9,610 bases of DNA from Pseudothermotoga sp. (lineage in GTDB: Bacteria; Thermotogota; Thermotogae; Thermotogales; DSM-5069): contig JAPYWY010000043.1 in NCBI GenBank assembly GCA_028276125.1, positions 1-9,610 on the forward strand, in the 5' to 3' direction. The notes below the pieces were generated by a model. It worked only from the letters and a program-made list of their open reading frames with translations, had not been told where the DNA came from and searched no databases. Shown piece by piece: positions 1-7,594 of this stretch. Positions within the stretch are counted from its first letter, which is position 1; the number at the start of each line of letters is the position of its first letter. The position numbers were made by a program, and so were the translations under genes.

Positions 1-25
1 GGTTCGAGTCCCACCGCCTGCTCCA
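1..25 (+). tRNA. tRNA 3' end (partial), probably tRNA-Gly
   Basis: The window opens inside a T-arm. The last two G of the 5' stem are followed by the 7-nt loop TTCGAGT, the stem CCCAC, a 7-nt acceptor strand CGCCTGC, discriminator T at 22 and an encoded CCA at 23-25. The missing acceptor 5' strand should read GCAGGCG. A U73 discriminator with a GC-starting acceptor fits bacterial tRNA-Gly best. tRNA-Cys also has U73 but usually begins GG. The anticodon lies outside the window, so identity is an inference. A T-rich run (26-33) follows at once, and the convergent hydrolase gene ends 2 nt away. Confidence 0.85.
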
Positions 26-27
26 TT

Positions 28-1377
28 TTATTTCTCATGGACCAACTCGCCTGCCACGTACACCGCGACTGGGTCTTCGCCCAGATCGAGAGGATTTTTC
101 TCGTAGAGGCAGAAGTCCGCAAGAAAGTTGGTCTTTATTTCACCGAGGTTGTTCAAACCCGCCATTCGTGCGCCAGCAACCGTGTAGAGCTCTATCGCCT
201 GCCGTTTCGTGAATCCAAGTCTCATCGCCGATTCGATGACGTACTTCGGATCCTCCGGAGAAACCGGTGCGTCCGTAGAGAACGCGATCTTGAATCCCCG
301 CTGGAAGAGCATCAAGAATGGATAGCGCAAGGCTTTCAGGTTTTTGGGCAACATCGATTCGATGAGGTGACGGTCCTCGAAAGCGAAGTGAGGTTGAATC
401 GAGAAGAAGCTCTCCTTCAAAGGCAGCAAGTCTTCCTCTCGAATCAACTGTGCATGTATCACCCTGTGGTTCGGATGCGTCCTGAAAACCTTGGCCACCG
501 TGTGCACGGCTTCATCGCCTATCGCGTGCACGCAGAGCTGAACGTTCTTTCTCTCACACAAAGTTGCGAATTTCTCGAGATCCACTTCATCGATCAGTTT
601 CATTCCAAGGTTCGAAGGATCATCCGCGTATGGAAGGCTGAGCCAAGCTGTTCTTCCCCCAACGGATCCATCCACGAACAACTTCACGGCCTTCACGATC
701 ACCCGATCAGAAATCTGGCCAAAGTCATCGAAGTTCTCGAGTTCAGTTGTGGATGAAAAGTATACTTTCTCGAAGATCCTCATCTTGGAACTTTGCAAGA
801 TCTCTTTCAGACTCTTCCAATTCAAACCGTGCAGATCATCAGAATGAACGAAGGTCACCCCATGCATCAAGAACCTTTCTTGACCGATCTTGAAGAACTT
901 CTCATCTTCCCTCGACGGCAAGCCCTTTCTCAAAGTCTCCAACTCTTCTTCCTTGAAGATTCCATCTTCTCTCCACTTTCCAACCAATTTCATGAGCGAT
1001 GTGTTGGCGACCGCGACGTGCCCGCACCTTCTGACGAGAAGAACAGGTTTTTCCAATCGATCGAGCAGTTGTCTGGTCGGCCTTGTTCCCAGTTTCTCTT
1101 CGCTCCATCCTCCGGCGATGATCGGTTCGTGGTTTTGTTCGCTCAGAATCTTCAAGAGTTCTTCGATCGAGTGAACGTTCTCCAAGTTCACATAGCCATA
1201 TTTGTGTCCCGTGCCTATCACGTGTGCGTGCGAATCCACAAATCCAGGCATGACGTAGTAGCCAGTCCCATCGATCGTAGGTTCAGACGATCTCTCAACG
1301 AAAACACCCTTTTCGATGTTGAGGTCCATTCTGACGAAGTTACCATCTCGATACACGAGACAGTTCTTCAACGTCAT
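28..1377 (-). CDS. Amidohydrolase_3 / YtcJ-like metal-dependent hydrolase
   Basis: The product is 449 aa, a soluble TIM-barrel hydrolase of the amidohydrolase superfamily. A small N-terminal composite beta domain (about 1-45) leads into the HxH metal motif at H50/H52 (VDSHAH). A YtcJ-type block follows at 231-244 (VKLFVDGSVGGRTA), whose Lys is a likely metal-bridging residue. H284 (CVHAIGDEA), H308 (VIHAQ) and D369 (FSTDAP) complete the expected metal and catalytic set, so it looks active. The family cleaves C-N bonds in formamide-, amide- or cyclic-type substrates. The actual substrate cannot be read from sequence. I chose the ATG at 1377 because AGGGGAGA lies just upstream and the preceding gene's TGA ends 1 nt before it. 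An in-frame GTG at 1428 would add 17 residues overlapping that gene and has no better ribosome site. It is the last gene of the operon and ends 2 nt from the convergent tRNA. Confidence 0.9.
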   Translation of the reverse strand: MTLKNCLVYRDGNFVRMDLNIEKGVFVERSSEPTIDGTGYYVMPGFVDSHAHVIGTGHKYGYVNLENVHSIEELLKILSEQNHEPIIAGGWSEEKLGTRPTRQLLDRLEKPVLLVRRCGHVAVANTSLMKLVGKWREDGIFKEEELETLRKGLPSREDEKFFKIGQERFLMHGVTFVHSDDLHGLNWKSLKEILQSSKMRIFEKVYFSSTTELENFDDFGQISDRVIVKAVKLFVDGSVGGRTAWLSLPYADDPSNLGMKLIDEVDLEKFATLCERKNVQLCVHAIGDEAVHTVAKVFRTHPNHRVIHAQLIREEDLLPLKESFFSIQPHFAFEDRHLIESMLPKNLKALRYPFLMLFQRGFKIAFSTDAPVSPEDPKYVIESAMRLGFTKRQAIELYTVAGARMAGLNNLGEIKTNFLADFCLYEKNPLDLGEDPVAVYVAGELVHEK

Positions 1378-1378
1378 C

Positions 1379-2716
1379 TCAATCTCCCCTGTACACCCTC
1401 TCTTCGAGTGCCCTTCTTTCCTGTTCACTCATCACATATGCATCGTCCTCTCGCGTGCACCAAGCTGGCAATGGGAACCTCACGGTGATCGGTATCCTCA
1501 TGAAGGGCTGATCCACGATGACTTCTCCCTGTTGGAGCAACGCAGCCCTGGCCTTCTGCTCATCCGTCAAATGTGAATACTCTGGCTTCGCCAATTCGGC
1601 ACCTTTCTGCCTTCCAATGACCGTCGTCGAAGACTGAGTGATGATGCGATAATCAACCTCTGAGGCCGTCTGTTCCGCACCGATGAGTATCACCCTGAAG
1701 GACCTTCCCCGTTCCGCGATGTCTCGGAATATCGAAGACAGTGGGCCTCCCCCAAAGCGCGGCGCGTACTTGTTGAGCTCATCCAAGAATATGAACACGG
1801 GATCTTGGTTGGTCTTCTCTTCTCGCGATCTCATGACTTCGAGCAACACAGCACCGACCACGAAGCTCTGCGGACGAGTTCTCAGCTTGGATATGTCGAT
1901 GACCGTCACCTGGCCAGGCTTGTCCCAATCGATGCGCCTACTCGTTGAGACATCGAATTTGAGAAAACTCGTCCGAACCCAGAGAAGGTCGAAGCCCACT
2001 GCTTTCGCGGCCTTCAGTCTCCTCACGAGTGAAGCGATAGTGGCTTTTCCCTGCACCTCTTGCATGATCTTCGTTTTGAAGTCGTCATCTTTGTCGAACA
2101 TCTCTATGAGCTCGTCCAGGCCATCCGGTAGGCGCGCCATTGTACTCACGTCAAAGCCATTCGCGATGGCCGTTCTGATGATCAACTCTGGATCGTTTGG
2201 GATCTTTATGTGGTTACGCTCGCAGAACTTCTTCGCTTCCAAAATGGCATCCTCAAAACGTGACTGCAAAACTTCCTGAACGCTCATGACAGCGAGTTGA
2301 AGATTTTGGTTCTCTTCTAACTCTTCTTGATCGAAGAACAGTTCGAACAGACCCAGTTTCATTATGTCAACGATGTCCCAGCCGTAGACTTGCACACCCT
2401 GGGACCTCTTGTTGACCCAAGGTTCATCCTTAGCTGATTTCTTCGGTGCGAAGAAGGCGACTCTTTTGAACGGCTCGGCTTCCATCCGCAACGCCTGGTA
2501 CATTCTTCGCCACGATCTTCCTGTTTCTGCTTCCTCTTTCTCTTTCCACTCCTTTGACCACTTGTCCAAGAACAGCAACCCCTCACCTTTGACGTTGAAG
2601 ACGATGAAACGAGACCTCGACAGGCATGCCATGAGTTCATTCTTTTCCTTCAACCTGTTTCCCGTGTCGAGAAAAGACTTCACGAGGAAGGTCGCGTAGG
2701 AAGTCTTGGCAGCCAC
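1379..2716 (-). pseudogene. herA: HerA-type DNA translocase, C-terminal ATPase fragment (frameshifted from 2737-3207)
   Basis: This is the main body of a HerA/FtsK-superfamily ATPase (DUF87 type), 445 codons from an in-frame GTG. That GTG falls in the middle of the Walker A loop. The loop, G-Q-S-G-V-A-A-K-T, reads continuously in this frame from 2728 downward, preceded by V-H-I-N-I-S from 2746. Walker B is FIFLDE at 308-313. A GAEQTAS segment at 347-353 and an arginine-rich ERGRSFR at 335-341 fit the sensor and arginine-finger region. HerA hexamers pump DNA and normally work with the NurA nuclease in end resection. No nurA is visible here. The GTG has no usable ribosome site, so this half is unlikely to be translated alone. 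The frame stays open to 1379, so the break is recent, or is a sequencing or assembly error. It lies 1 nt before the hydrolase gene. Confidence 0.8.
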
Positions 2717-2736
2717 TCCAGATTGACCCGATATGT

Positions 2737-3207
2737 TTATGTGTACGCGGGTCTGCTGTTCCTGAACACGCCTATGGGAATCGCACAGTTCTTCTGCAAG
2801 AGCTCGTCGAAGCCCAGCGCTATATCGATCTCTTCTTCGCTTGCGACACTTACCTTTGCGCCGGGTGGTGGTGGCACCTGAGGTGCGTCCGGTAGCATCT
2901 TACCGTTCTCGATTTTCAACATCCTGGTGGTCATGACCGTGGCTATGAAGATGGGGTTCGCCGGAGAGAGGCCCTTCAAGGCGAGCTCCTCTTCGTAGCC
3001 AGATATGGGACCAAAGTCCCACCTGGCCTTCATCTCCACCACGATGCCGTAGTAGACGAGTGAACCTTGGGGATGGTAGTCGAACTGGACTTTGACGACA
3101 TCGTCTATCTGGAGCATGTGGCAAGGTTTTCCATCTTCCTGACTGAGCCTCACATAGAACACGTACGGATCGGAGCTGTTTATACCCGTGACGACACCTA
3201 TGTTCAC
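2737..3207 (-). pseudogene. herA: HerA-type DNA translocase, N-terminal HAS-barrel fragment (frame lost before P-loop)
   Basis: This 156-codon reading frame matches the N-terminal part of HerA-type ATPases. A HAS-like beta barrel spans about 1-100, then comes a proline-rich linker (PQVPPPPGAKV, 109-119), a helix, and the conserved approach to the ATPase core (IPIGVFRNSRPAY, 143-155). It then runs into TAA at 2739-2737. The downstream ATPase half continues in the -1 frame. The start is GTG at 3207-3205, overlapping the ribF stop as GTGA, with GGGGGGA upstream. That is a sound coupled start, so a truncated barrel-only protein could be made. It would lack all ATPase motifs. I treat it with 1379-2716 as one broken gene of roughly 600 codons. 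An independent small protein is the less likely alternative. Confidence 0.8.
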
Positions 3208-3941
3208 GATTTTCCCCCCATCAATCTCAAATACAAATACGTTCCTGGGGCAAGCCTCAGATCCTCAGAAACCAACTTCGTTTCTCGCTCGAGAATCAGC
3301 GTTCCAACGATGTTCAAGTTTTGCTCTTCGATTTGAAAGACACCACACCGTGGCTTGACCAATTCTTTCGCAGTTTGCAGCAGGGCCACGTTCTTCGAAT
3401 TCAACCTGCTCACGTTCAGAACGACAGCTTCGAGCAGATACTCATGACCCAACAATCTCTCGGCTTGTTCAATCTTGCCGTCTTTTATCATGTTCCGGAT
3501 ACGAGAGCTACTTATGCGTGCGCCGTTTTCATCCAAAACGTCGGGAAAATTCCTGAGAATGATGTTTCCATCTTCACAGAGTTTCTCCAGCATGTTGAGA
3601 TCGCCCAGCGCGTTCTTGCCGAATCTGAAATCTCTTCCTACGACGAGCACGGCGGTATCCTTCGCAAGGATTCGTTCGAAAAAGTCCTGCGCGGGCATGT
3701 CTTTGATGCATCGCAAATCCAAAAGCTCGACTTCGTCCAAGTACTGGGAGAGCAAAAGGATTCGTCTCTCGTGACTTGTGATCAAACCATCGAATTCACC
3801 TTTGAGATGTTCGAACGGGTGGGAAACCACGAAAGCCCTTGAACGAAGCTTCTTCTCTTGCGCGAGTCGATTGACCTCTTTCAACAGCGCCTTGTGTCCC
3901 AGATGAACCCCATCGAAGACTCCTATCGTCGTGACGTACAT
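3204..3941 (-). CDS. ribF: RibF-type FAD synthetase with reduced C-terminal domain
   Basis: The product is 245 aa. The N-terminal FMN adenylyltransferase domain (about 1-165) is complete, with the nucleotidyltransferase motif GVFDGVHLGH at 7-16, HP at 41-42, GRDFRFGKN at 102-110 and ISSSRIR at 143-149. It should convert FMN and ATP to FAD and pyrophosphate in the cytoplasm. Bifunctional RibF proteins are about 290-310 aa and carry a riboflavin kinase barrel with a G-F-P-T-A-N motif. Here only about 75 residues follow and that motif is absent. The remnant (about 167-240) still looks like beta strands, including a CGVFQIEE segment resembling the kinase's RGVYLVRV-like strand. Kinase activity is therefore doubtful. 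The ATG at 3941 has AAGGAG 9 nt upstream and sits 2 nt after the truB stop. The 3' end overlaps the herA start by 4 nt. Confidence 0.9.
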   Translation of the reverse strand: MYVTTIGVFDGVHLGHKALLKEVNRLAQEKKLRSRAFVVSHPFEHLKGEFDGLITSHERRILLLSQYLDEVELLDLRCIKDMPAQDFFERILAKDTAVLVVGRDFRFGKNALGDLNMLEKLCEDGNIILRNFPDVLDENGARISSSRIRNMIKDGKIEQAERLLGHEYLLEAVVLNVSRLNSKNVALLQTAKELVKPRCGVFQIEEQNLNIVGTLILERETKLVSEDLRLAPGTYLYLRLMGGKS

Positions 3942-3943
3942 GA

Positions 3944-4870
3944 TCAGCTCTCCTTGAAGACCTTGAACGGTTTGAGGACCGCTTCATTTCTTCCCTGCTG
4001 CACCAAAGTTTTCAGAAACGTCGAACGTCGTTCAGCGCGCGCAAGGCACAAAAGTTCTTCTCCGTTGAACACTTGAACGATCGAGTTCTTTTCGAACGGT
4101 TCGTGATGCAGAATGTCCTCCGTGTGAATCTTCATTCCGTTCAAAACTCTCTCTTTGGCTTCGTTGTTGATCCAAACTTTTGGAAAGTGGAGCACTTTCG
4201 AGATAGGGATGATTCTTTTCGTGATCTCCTCAGCGCTCAGGCTGTAAACGTCCACCGCGTCTTCGACCCTGAACGGCCCAACCTTGAGTCTCCTCAGTTC
4301 CACGGCAGTTGCCCCACAGCCGAGCTTGTAACCGATGTCCATGCAAAGGGACCTCACGTAGGTACCAGGGCTTGTCTCAACCGTGAAGGAAACGAAGAGG
4401 CCTTCGATTTCGATATCCTCTACGCGATGGATCGTCACCTGTCTGGGCGGTAATCTCACGATCTTGCCCTGTCTCGCCAACTCGTACAGTCGTTCACCTT
4501 TGTACTTCTTGGCCGAGTACGCAGGTGGCACCTGAACATAACTTCCCACAAAGCTTTTGATCGTTTCTATGATCTCATCCTTTGTGGCGTTGCACGGCCT
4601 CTCTTCTTCGATCTTCCCAGTTATATCGAACGTGTCGGTGATGAGACCGAGCTTCATCTTCACTCTGTAGATTTTGTTGTGGTTCATGAGATATTCCAGC
4701 AACCTCGTGGCGTTTCCCACACCGATTATGAGCAAACCCGTGGCGAACGGATCGAGTGTTCCGGCGTGACCCACACGTCTCTGGTTCAGCTTCTTCCTCA
4801 CTTCCTCGACCACGTCGTGAGAAGTAGGCCCTCTAGGTTTGTCCACCAGTAAAATCCCAGACACGCTCAC
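3944..4870 (-). CDS. truB: tRNA pseudouridine(55) synthase TruB
   Basis: The product is 308 aa, the usual TruB length. It isomerises U55 in the T-loop of most tRNAs to pseudouridine and also acts as a tRNA chaperone. The N-terminal GILLVDKPRGPTSHDVV (5-21) is typical. The catalytic aspartate is D40 in VGHAGTLDPFATGLL (33-47). Other family blocks are the conserved Tyr at Y68, GLITDTFDITG (75-85), PPAYSAKKYKGER (115-127), GTYVRSLCMDIG (169-180) and LRRLKVGPF (192-200). Residues from about 225 on form the C-terminal PUA-like region. The start is GTG at 4870-4868, overlapping the rbfA TGA as GTGA, with AAGGAGG about 7 nt upstream. Pairing with rbfA upstream and ribF downstream is a common bacterial arrangement. 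Confidence 0.97.
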   Translation of the reverse strand: MSVSGILLVDKPRGPTSHDVVEEVRKKLNQRRVGHAGTLDPFATGLLIIGVGNATRLLEYLMNHNKIYRVKMKLGLITDTFDITGKIEEERPCNATKDEIIETIKSFVGSYVQVPPAYSAKKYKGERLYELARQGKIVRLPPRQVTIHRVEDIEIEGLFVSFTVETSPGTYVRSLCMDIGYKLGCGATAVELRRLKVGPFRVEDAVDVYSLSAEEITKRIIPISKVLHFPKVWINNEAKERVLNGMKIHTEDILHHEPFEKNSIVQVFNGEELLCLARAERRSTFLKTLVQQGRNEAVLKPFKVFKES

Positions 4871-5223
4871 TTCTTTTCCTCCTTGAGCTTGTTCAGCAGT
4901 TCCTGAACGCGAACGCTTGCCTCTATACCTGGGTCTTCCTTGAAGCGAACCTGCGGTGCGACGAACAAATCCAGATTGTTCGCCAAATAGGTCCTGAAAT
5001 AGCCCTTGATCTTGTTGAGGTGCTCGACCAAGCCCTTCCGTTCGACTTCGTCTCCTATCGAACTGACGTAAACGTCGACGAACCTCTTGTCGGCGGAAAG
5101 TTCAGCGCGTGAGACTGTGATGATGCGATCCTTCAGTTTCGGATCCTTTGCTTCCCTCAGAGCTTCACTTATCAACTTGACGATTTCAGATTCGAGCATC
5201 GCTTTTCTGTAATCTGGCCTCAT
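4867..5223 (-). CDS. rbfA: 30S ribosome-binding factor RbfA
   Basis: The product is 118 aa, full length for RbfA, a single KH-like domain that binds immature 30S subunits and helps 16S rRNA 5'-end maturation. It is important at low growth temperature in other bacteria. It begins MRPDYRKAMLESEIVKLI, the usual helix-rich N-terminus. The family segments ITVSRAELSADKRFVDVYVS (about 35-54) and the C-terminal PQVRFKEDPGIEASVRV (about 91-107) are clear. A Lys/Glu-rich tail ends the protein. The ATG at 5223 overlaps the HDOD gene stop as ATGA and has AGGAGG about 8 nt upstream. The 3' end overlaps truB by 4 nt. nusA and infB, frequent partners of rbfA elsewhere, are not in this window. Confidence 0.95.
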   Translation of the reverse strand: MRPDYRKAMLESEIVKLISEALREAKDPKLKDRIITVSRAELSADKRFVDVYVSSIGDEVERKGLVEHLNKIKGYFRTYLANNLDLFVAPQVRFKEDPGIEASVRVQELLNKLKEEKK

Positions 5224-6083
5224 GATACCGCCTCCTGCTCGATTTTGAGAAACTCATCCGCCGTCATTAACTTTTCCTTCAGCTTCTTCAGATAATTTGT
5301 GAGCATCCTCGGCTTGAGTCCCAACAGGTTCAGAGCGTACGGTGACAAGACAAATCCTCCATACGAATATGACTCTCCGTAGTTGATCGTGTTCACGAAA
5401 AAGTCGCTCACATGAATCATGCTTATGACATCGGAGTACAGACTCTCGGAGAAGGACTCCGGTGTATGGTGACCACCACATGCTTGAGACACGAGCTCCG
5501 GAAGCCCCCACCGTTCGATGGTCTTCATGCTTATCAAAGCGTGGTTTGGGAGATTCAATTTCTTCTCAGCTTCGAAAAAAGAGATCTTTAACGTTTTGGT
5601 GAGTTTTGCCACGGCGGCGAACATCTCCGGTGAGACGAACTCGAGTGTGACCTTTCCTATGTCGTGTAACAATCCTGCGACGAAGAGTTCCTCCTTGTTG
5701 GGATAGCCAACCAGTTGAGCCATCAACTCCGACGCGACCGCAACACCTATGAAGTGCTTCCACAGTGCCGTGTGGTCTATCGTTGATCTTTTCCTTCTCA
5801 TCAACGAGCTGTAGGTGAAGACGCTCAACGCCAAGTTCCTGACCGTCTTGAAGCCAAGGATCATCACTGCCTCGCTCAGTTGAGCGATCTTCCTTGGTAA
5901 ACCATAATAGGCTGAATTCACGAGCCTCAAAACGCGCACCGACAGACTCGGATCGAGCTTGATGACATCAGCCAGATCCTTTGCCGACGCGTTCGGATCG
6001 GAGGCCACAGCGATGATCTTTTGAACTATTGGATCGGGCGTGGGAAGTTCCTCTACCTTCGCGATGATCTCTTCCAGCTTCAT
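5220..6083 (-). CDS. HDOD / HD-domain signalling protein with intact HD ligands
   Basis: The product is 287 aa with an HDOD domain across most of its length. The start contains LPTPDPIVQKI (13-23), followed by the typical LDPSLSVRVLRLVNSAYYG (43-61) and an SEAVMILGFKTVRNLALS block (70-87). HDOD proteins usually regulate signalling or motility through protein contacts and often lack catalytic residues. This one keeps a possible metal set: H110, H140-D141 in LLHDIGK (138-144), H181, H205/H206 (GGHH) and D227. No membrane segment or second domain is evident. The ATG at 6083 overlaps the kinase stop by 4 nt (ATGA), with AGGTGG upstream, so it is probably made together with the kinase. A shared signalling pathway is an inference from that coupling. 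I recall the T. maritima neighbourhood having an HDOD gene in the same place. Confidence 0.9.
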   Translation of the reverse strand: MKLEEIIAKVEELPTPDPIVQKIIAVASDPNASAKDLADVIKLDPSLSVRVLRLVNSAYYGLPRKIAQLSEAVMILGFKTVRNLALSVFTYSSLMRRKRSTIDHTALWKHFIGVAVASELMAQLVGYPNKEELFVAGLLHDIGKVTLEFVSPEMFAAVAKLTKTLKISFFEAEKKLNLPNHALISMKTIERWGLPELVSQACGGHHTPESFSESLYSDVISMIHVSDFFVNTINYGESYSYGGFVLSPYALNLLGLKPRMLTNYLKKLKEKLMTADEFLKIEQEAVS

Positions 6084-7552
6084 CGCTCGCCACCTACCGG
6101 TAATTCCACAAAGACGGTTGTACCAACGCCTGGTTCGCTCTCCAGCCAGATGCGGCCTCCGTGCAGTTCAACGATCTGCTTGGCTATGGTGAGTCCCAGA
6201 CCAGTTCCCTCCACCCTGTGGTCCATGACAGTTCCAACCCTGAAGAACCTCTCGAACACTTTCTCATGATACTCTTTGGGTATTCCTATGCCGTTGTCCG
6301 ATACTTCGATCAAGACTCTATCATCCTTTCTCTCTATCTTCACCCTGACGTACTTTTCTTGAGAATCTTCTTTCGAGTACTTGATGCCGTTGCTCAAAAG
6401 GTTCGTTATGACCTGTCTGATGCGCCTCTGGTCTGCCCTGATAAGCACGGGTTCTTTGGTCAACAGTTCCAACTTGACTTGCTTCGACTTGGCGAGTTCT
6501 TCGACCGATCTCATCGTTTCTCTGACCAATCCAGTGAGATCGAAGGTGGCTTTCTCAAGGATCAACATCTTCTGCTCGAGCTTGGAAAAGTCGAGCAAAC
6601 CTTCGAGTATGGATTCCAGGTGTTGACTTTCTTTGTAGATGATCTGGACGAACTCGTTCAAGGTTTGTTGGTCAAACATTTCGAAGCTTGTCAGTATGGT
6701 CTCTGCGTAAGCTTTGATCGCTGCGAGTGGCGTTTTCAATTCGTGAGAAATGTTCGCCACGAACTCCGTCTTCAGCTGATCTATCGCCTTGAGTCTCTCC
6801 ACTTCCTTCGTGTTCGTTACATCCGTGATGACGAGCAACACTTGTGGCTGACCTTCGTACTCTACAGGTTCAGCGACGATAGAATAGAAGTTCGCGCCTT
6901 CTTCGACTTCGAGTGTCTGTCGCGATCCTGTCAAGAACGTTTTCTGAACCAACTGAATTATTCGTGAAACAACATCCTCGCCGAACGAGGACAGCGAATA
7001 GCCCTTGTTGGCAAAGACGATCCTTGAATCTTGATCGAACACAGCGATGTGCTGAGGAAAGGAGTCCAAGATCCTCTGCATGTAGTTCTTGGTTGCCTCG
7101 AGTACCATGTGCTGTCTCTGCAAAGAAGAATACAGCTCGAGGTTCTCAAGAACAACCGCTGACAAGAAAGCGAAGGTGCGAAGCAATTCGGAGGTCTCGA
7201 CGACGATCTCTTCCCTGCTCCAAGCGAGCAACACGCCCAAAGTTTTGCCCGCTTTCACGAGTGGAAAGATGTGTACGAACATTTCTTGCTTCGGTAGGGA
7301 CATCGGAGAATGGCTACTGGCGACCCAGCGGACCATTTTGTTCAATTCTTCATCAATTTCAACATTGCCACCTTTGATCTTCTTGACGTTCAAATCTTTG
7401 TCCAGCACGACTATGTGCTCGCAATCAACGAACCTTTGAAAGATCCTCATGAGTGCATCGAGAAGCAAATCGGGCTCCGTCGCGTTCATTATTTCCCTTA
7501 TGAAGCTCGAGAGGAGCGAATACAATCGATGAGAAGATATTTGATTCAGCAT
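6080..7552 (-). CDS. Soluble GAF-PAS sensor histidine kinase, HK853-like
   Basis: The product is 490 aa from the ATG at 7552. A GAF-like domain (about 20-135) is followed by a helical linker, a PAS domain (about 160-245), HisKA with the phospho-acceptor H270 in NISHELKTPL (267-276), and HATPase_c. The ATPase motifs are N box N384/N388, G1 DNGIGIP (419-425), F box FERFFR (433-438) and G2 GTGLGL (449-454). Residues around AIKAYAETI closely match T. maritima HK853 as I recall it. No response regulator gene is nearby, and the HK853 partner RR468 is also encoded elsewhere. I see no transmembrane segment, so it is probably cytoplasmic. Start choice: the longest ORF begins at 7624 with no ribosome site, and a TATAAT lies between it and 7552. 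A GTG at 7561 is another option. GGAGG at 7570-7566 is 4 nt from the GTG and 13 nt from the ATG, neither ideal. Confidence 0.92.
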   Translation of the reverse strand: MLNQISSHRLYSLLSSFIREIMNATEPDLLLDALMRIFQRFVDCEHIVVLDKDLNVKKIKGGNVEIDEELNKMVRWVASSHSPMSLPKQEMFVHIFPLVKAGKTLGVLLAWSREEIVVETSELLRTFAFLSAVVLENLELYSSLQRQHMVLEATKNYMQRILDSFPQHIAVFDQDSRIVFANKGYSLSSFGEDVVSRIIQLVQKTFLTGSRQTLEVEEGANFYSIVAEPVEYEGQPQVLLVITDVTNTKEVERLKAIDQLKTEFVANISHELKTPLAAIKAYAETILTSFEMFDQQTLNEFVQIIYKESQHLESILEGLLDFSKLEQKMLILEKATFDLTGLVRETMRSVEELAKSKQVKLELLTKEPVLIRADQRRIRQVITNLLSNGIKYSKEDSQEKYVRVKIERKDDRVLIEVSDNGIGIPKEYHEKVFERFFRVGTVMDHRVEGTGLGLTIAKQIVELHGGRIWLESEPGVGTTVFVELPVGGER

Positions 7553-7588
7553 GCCGCGCACTTCGCCTCCGAGTGCTTTTTCCTTAGT

Positions 7589-7594
7589 ATTATA
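7589..7594 (-). promoter_or_regulatory. Candidate -10 box for the kinase-led operon
   Basis: A perfect TATAAT reads on the minus strand at 7594-7589. Transcription would start near 7582 and give a leader of about 20-30 nt before the GTG at 7561 or ATG at 7552. No good -35 is found 16-18 nt upstream (AGGGTG-like), so this rests on the -10 alone. It lies inside the longest possible kinase ORF, which argues for the shorter protein. Confidence 0.35.

Noticed and set aside
1..25. tRNA 3' end as an attachment site for an integrated element
   Set aside because: No integrase and no direct repeat of the tRNA end is seen in the window, and the flanking genes are ordinary housekeeping genes.
1375..1428. 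GTG at 1428 as the hydrolase start
   Set aside because: It would extend the protein back into the preceding ATPase frame by 17 residues with no family match, whereas the ATG at 1377 has AGGGGAGA just upstream and usual family spacing to the HxH motif.
37..1488. Two long plus-strand ORFs (37-756 and 793-1488) opposite the hydrolase gene
   Set aside because: Their translations have no recognisable domain, and the minus-strand frame carries a full amidohydrolase motif set. They are antisense shadows of biased codon use.
2714..2760. Programmed -1 frameshift joining the two herA frames
   Set aside because: No X-XXY-YYZ slippery site or clear downstream pairing is visible, and family residues seem to be missing at the junction, which frameshifting alone would not explain.
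2861..2900. Repetitive tract gtggtggtggcacc as a simple repeat or recombination site
   Set aside because: It encodes the proline-rich linker of the HerA N-terminal half on the minus strand. The repetition follows from proline codons.
6161..6967. 268-codon plus-strand ORF opposite the histidine kinase
   Set aside because: It is antisense to the PAS, HisKA and HATPase regions, is rich in improbable Phe/Asp/Arg runs and has no ribosome site or family resemblance.
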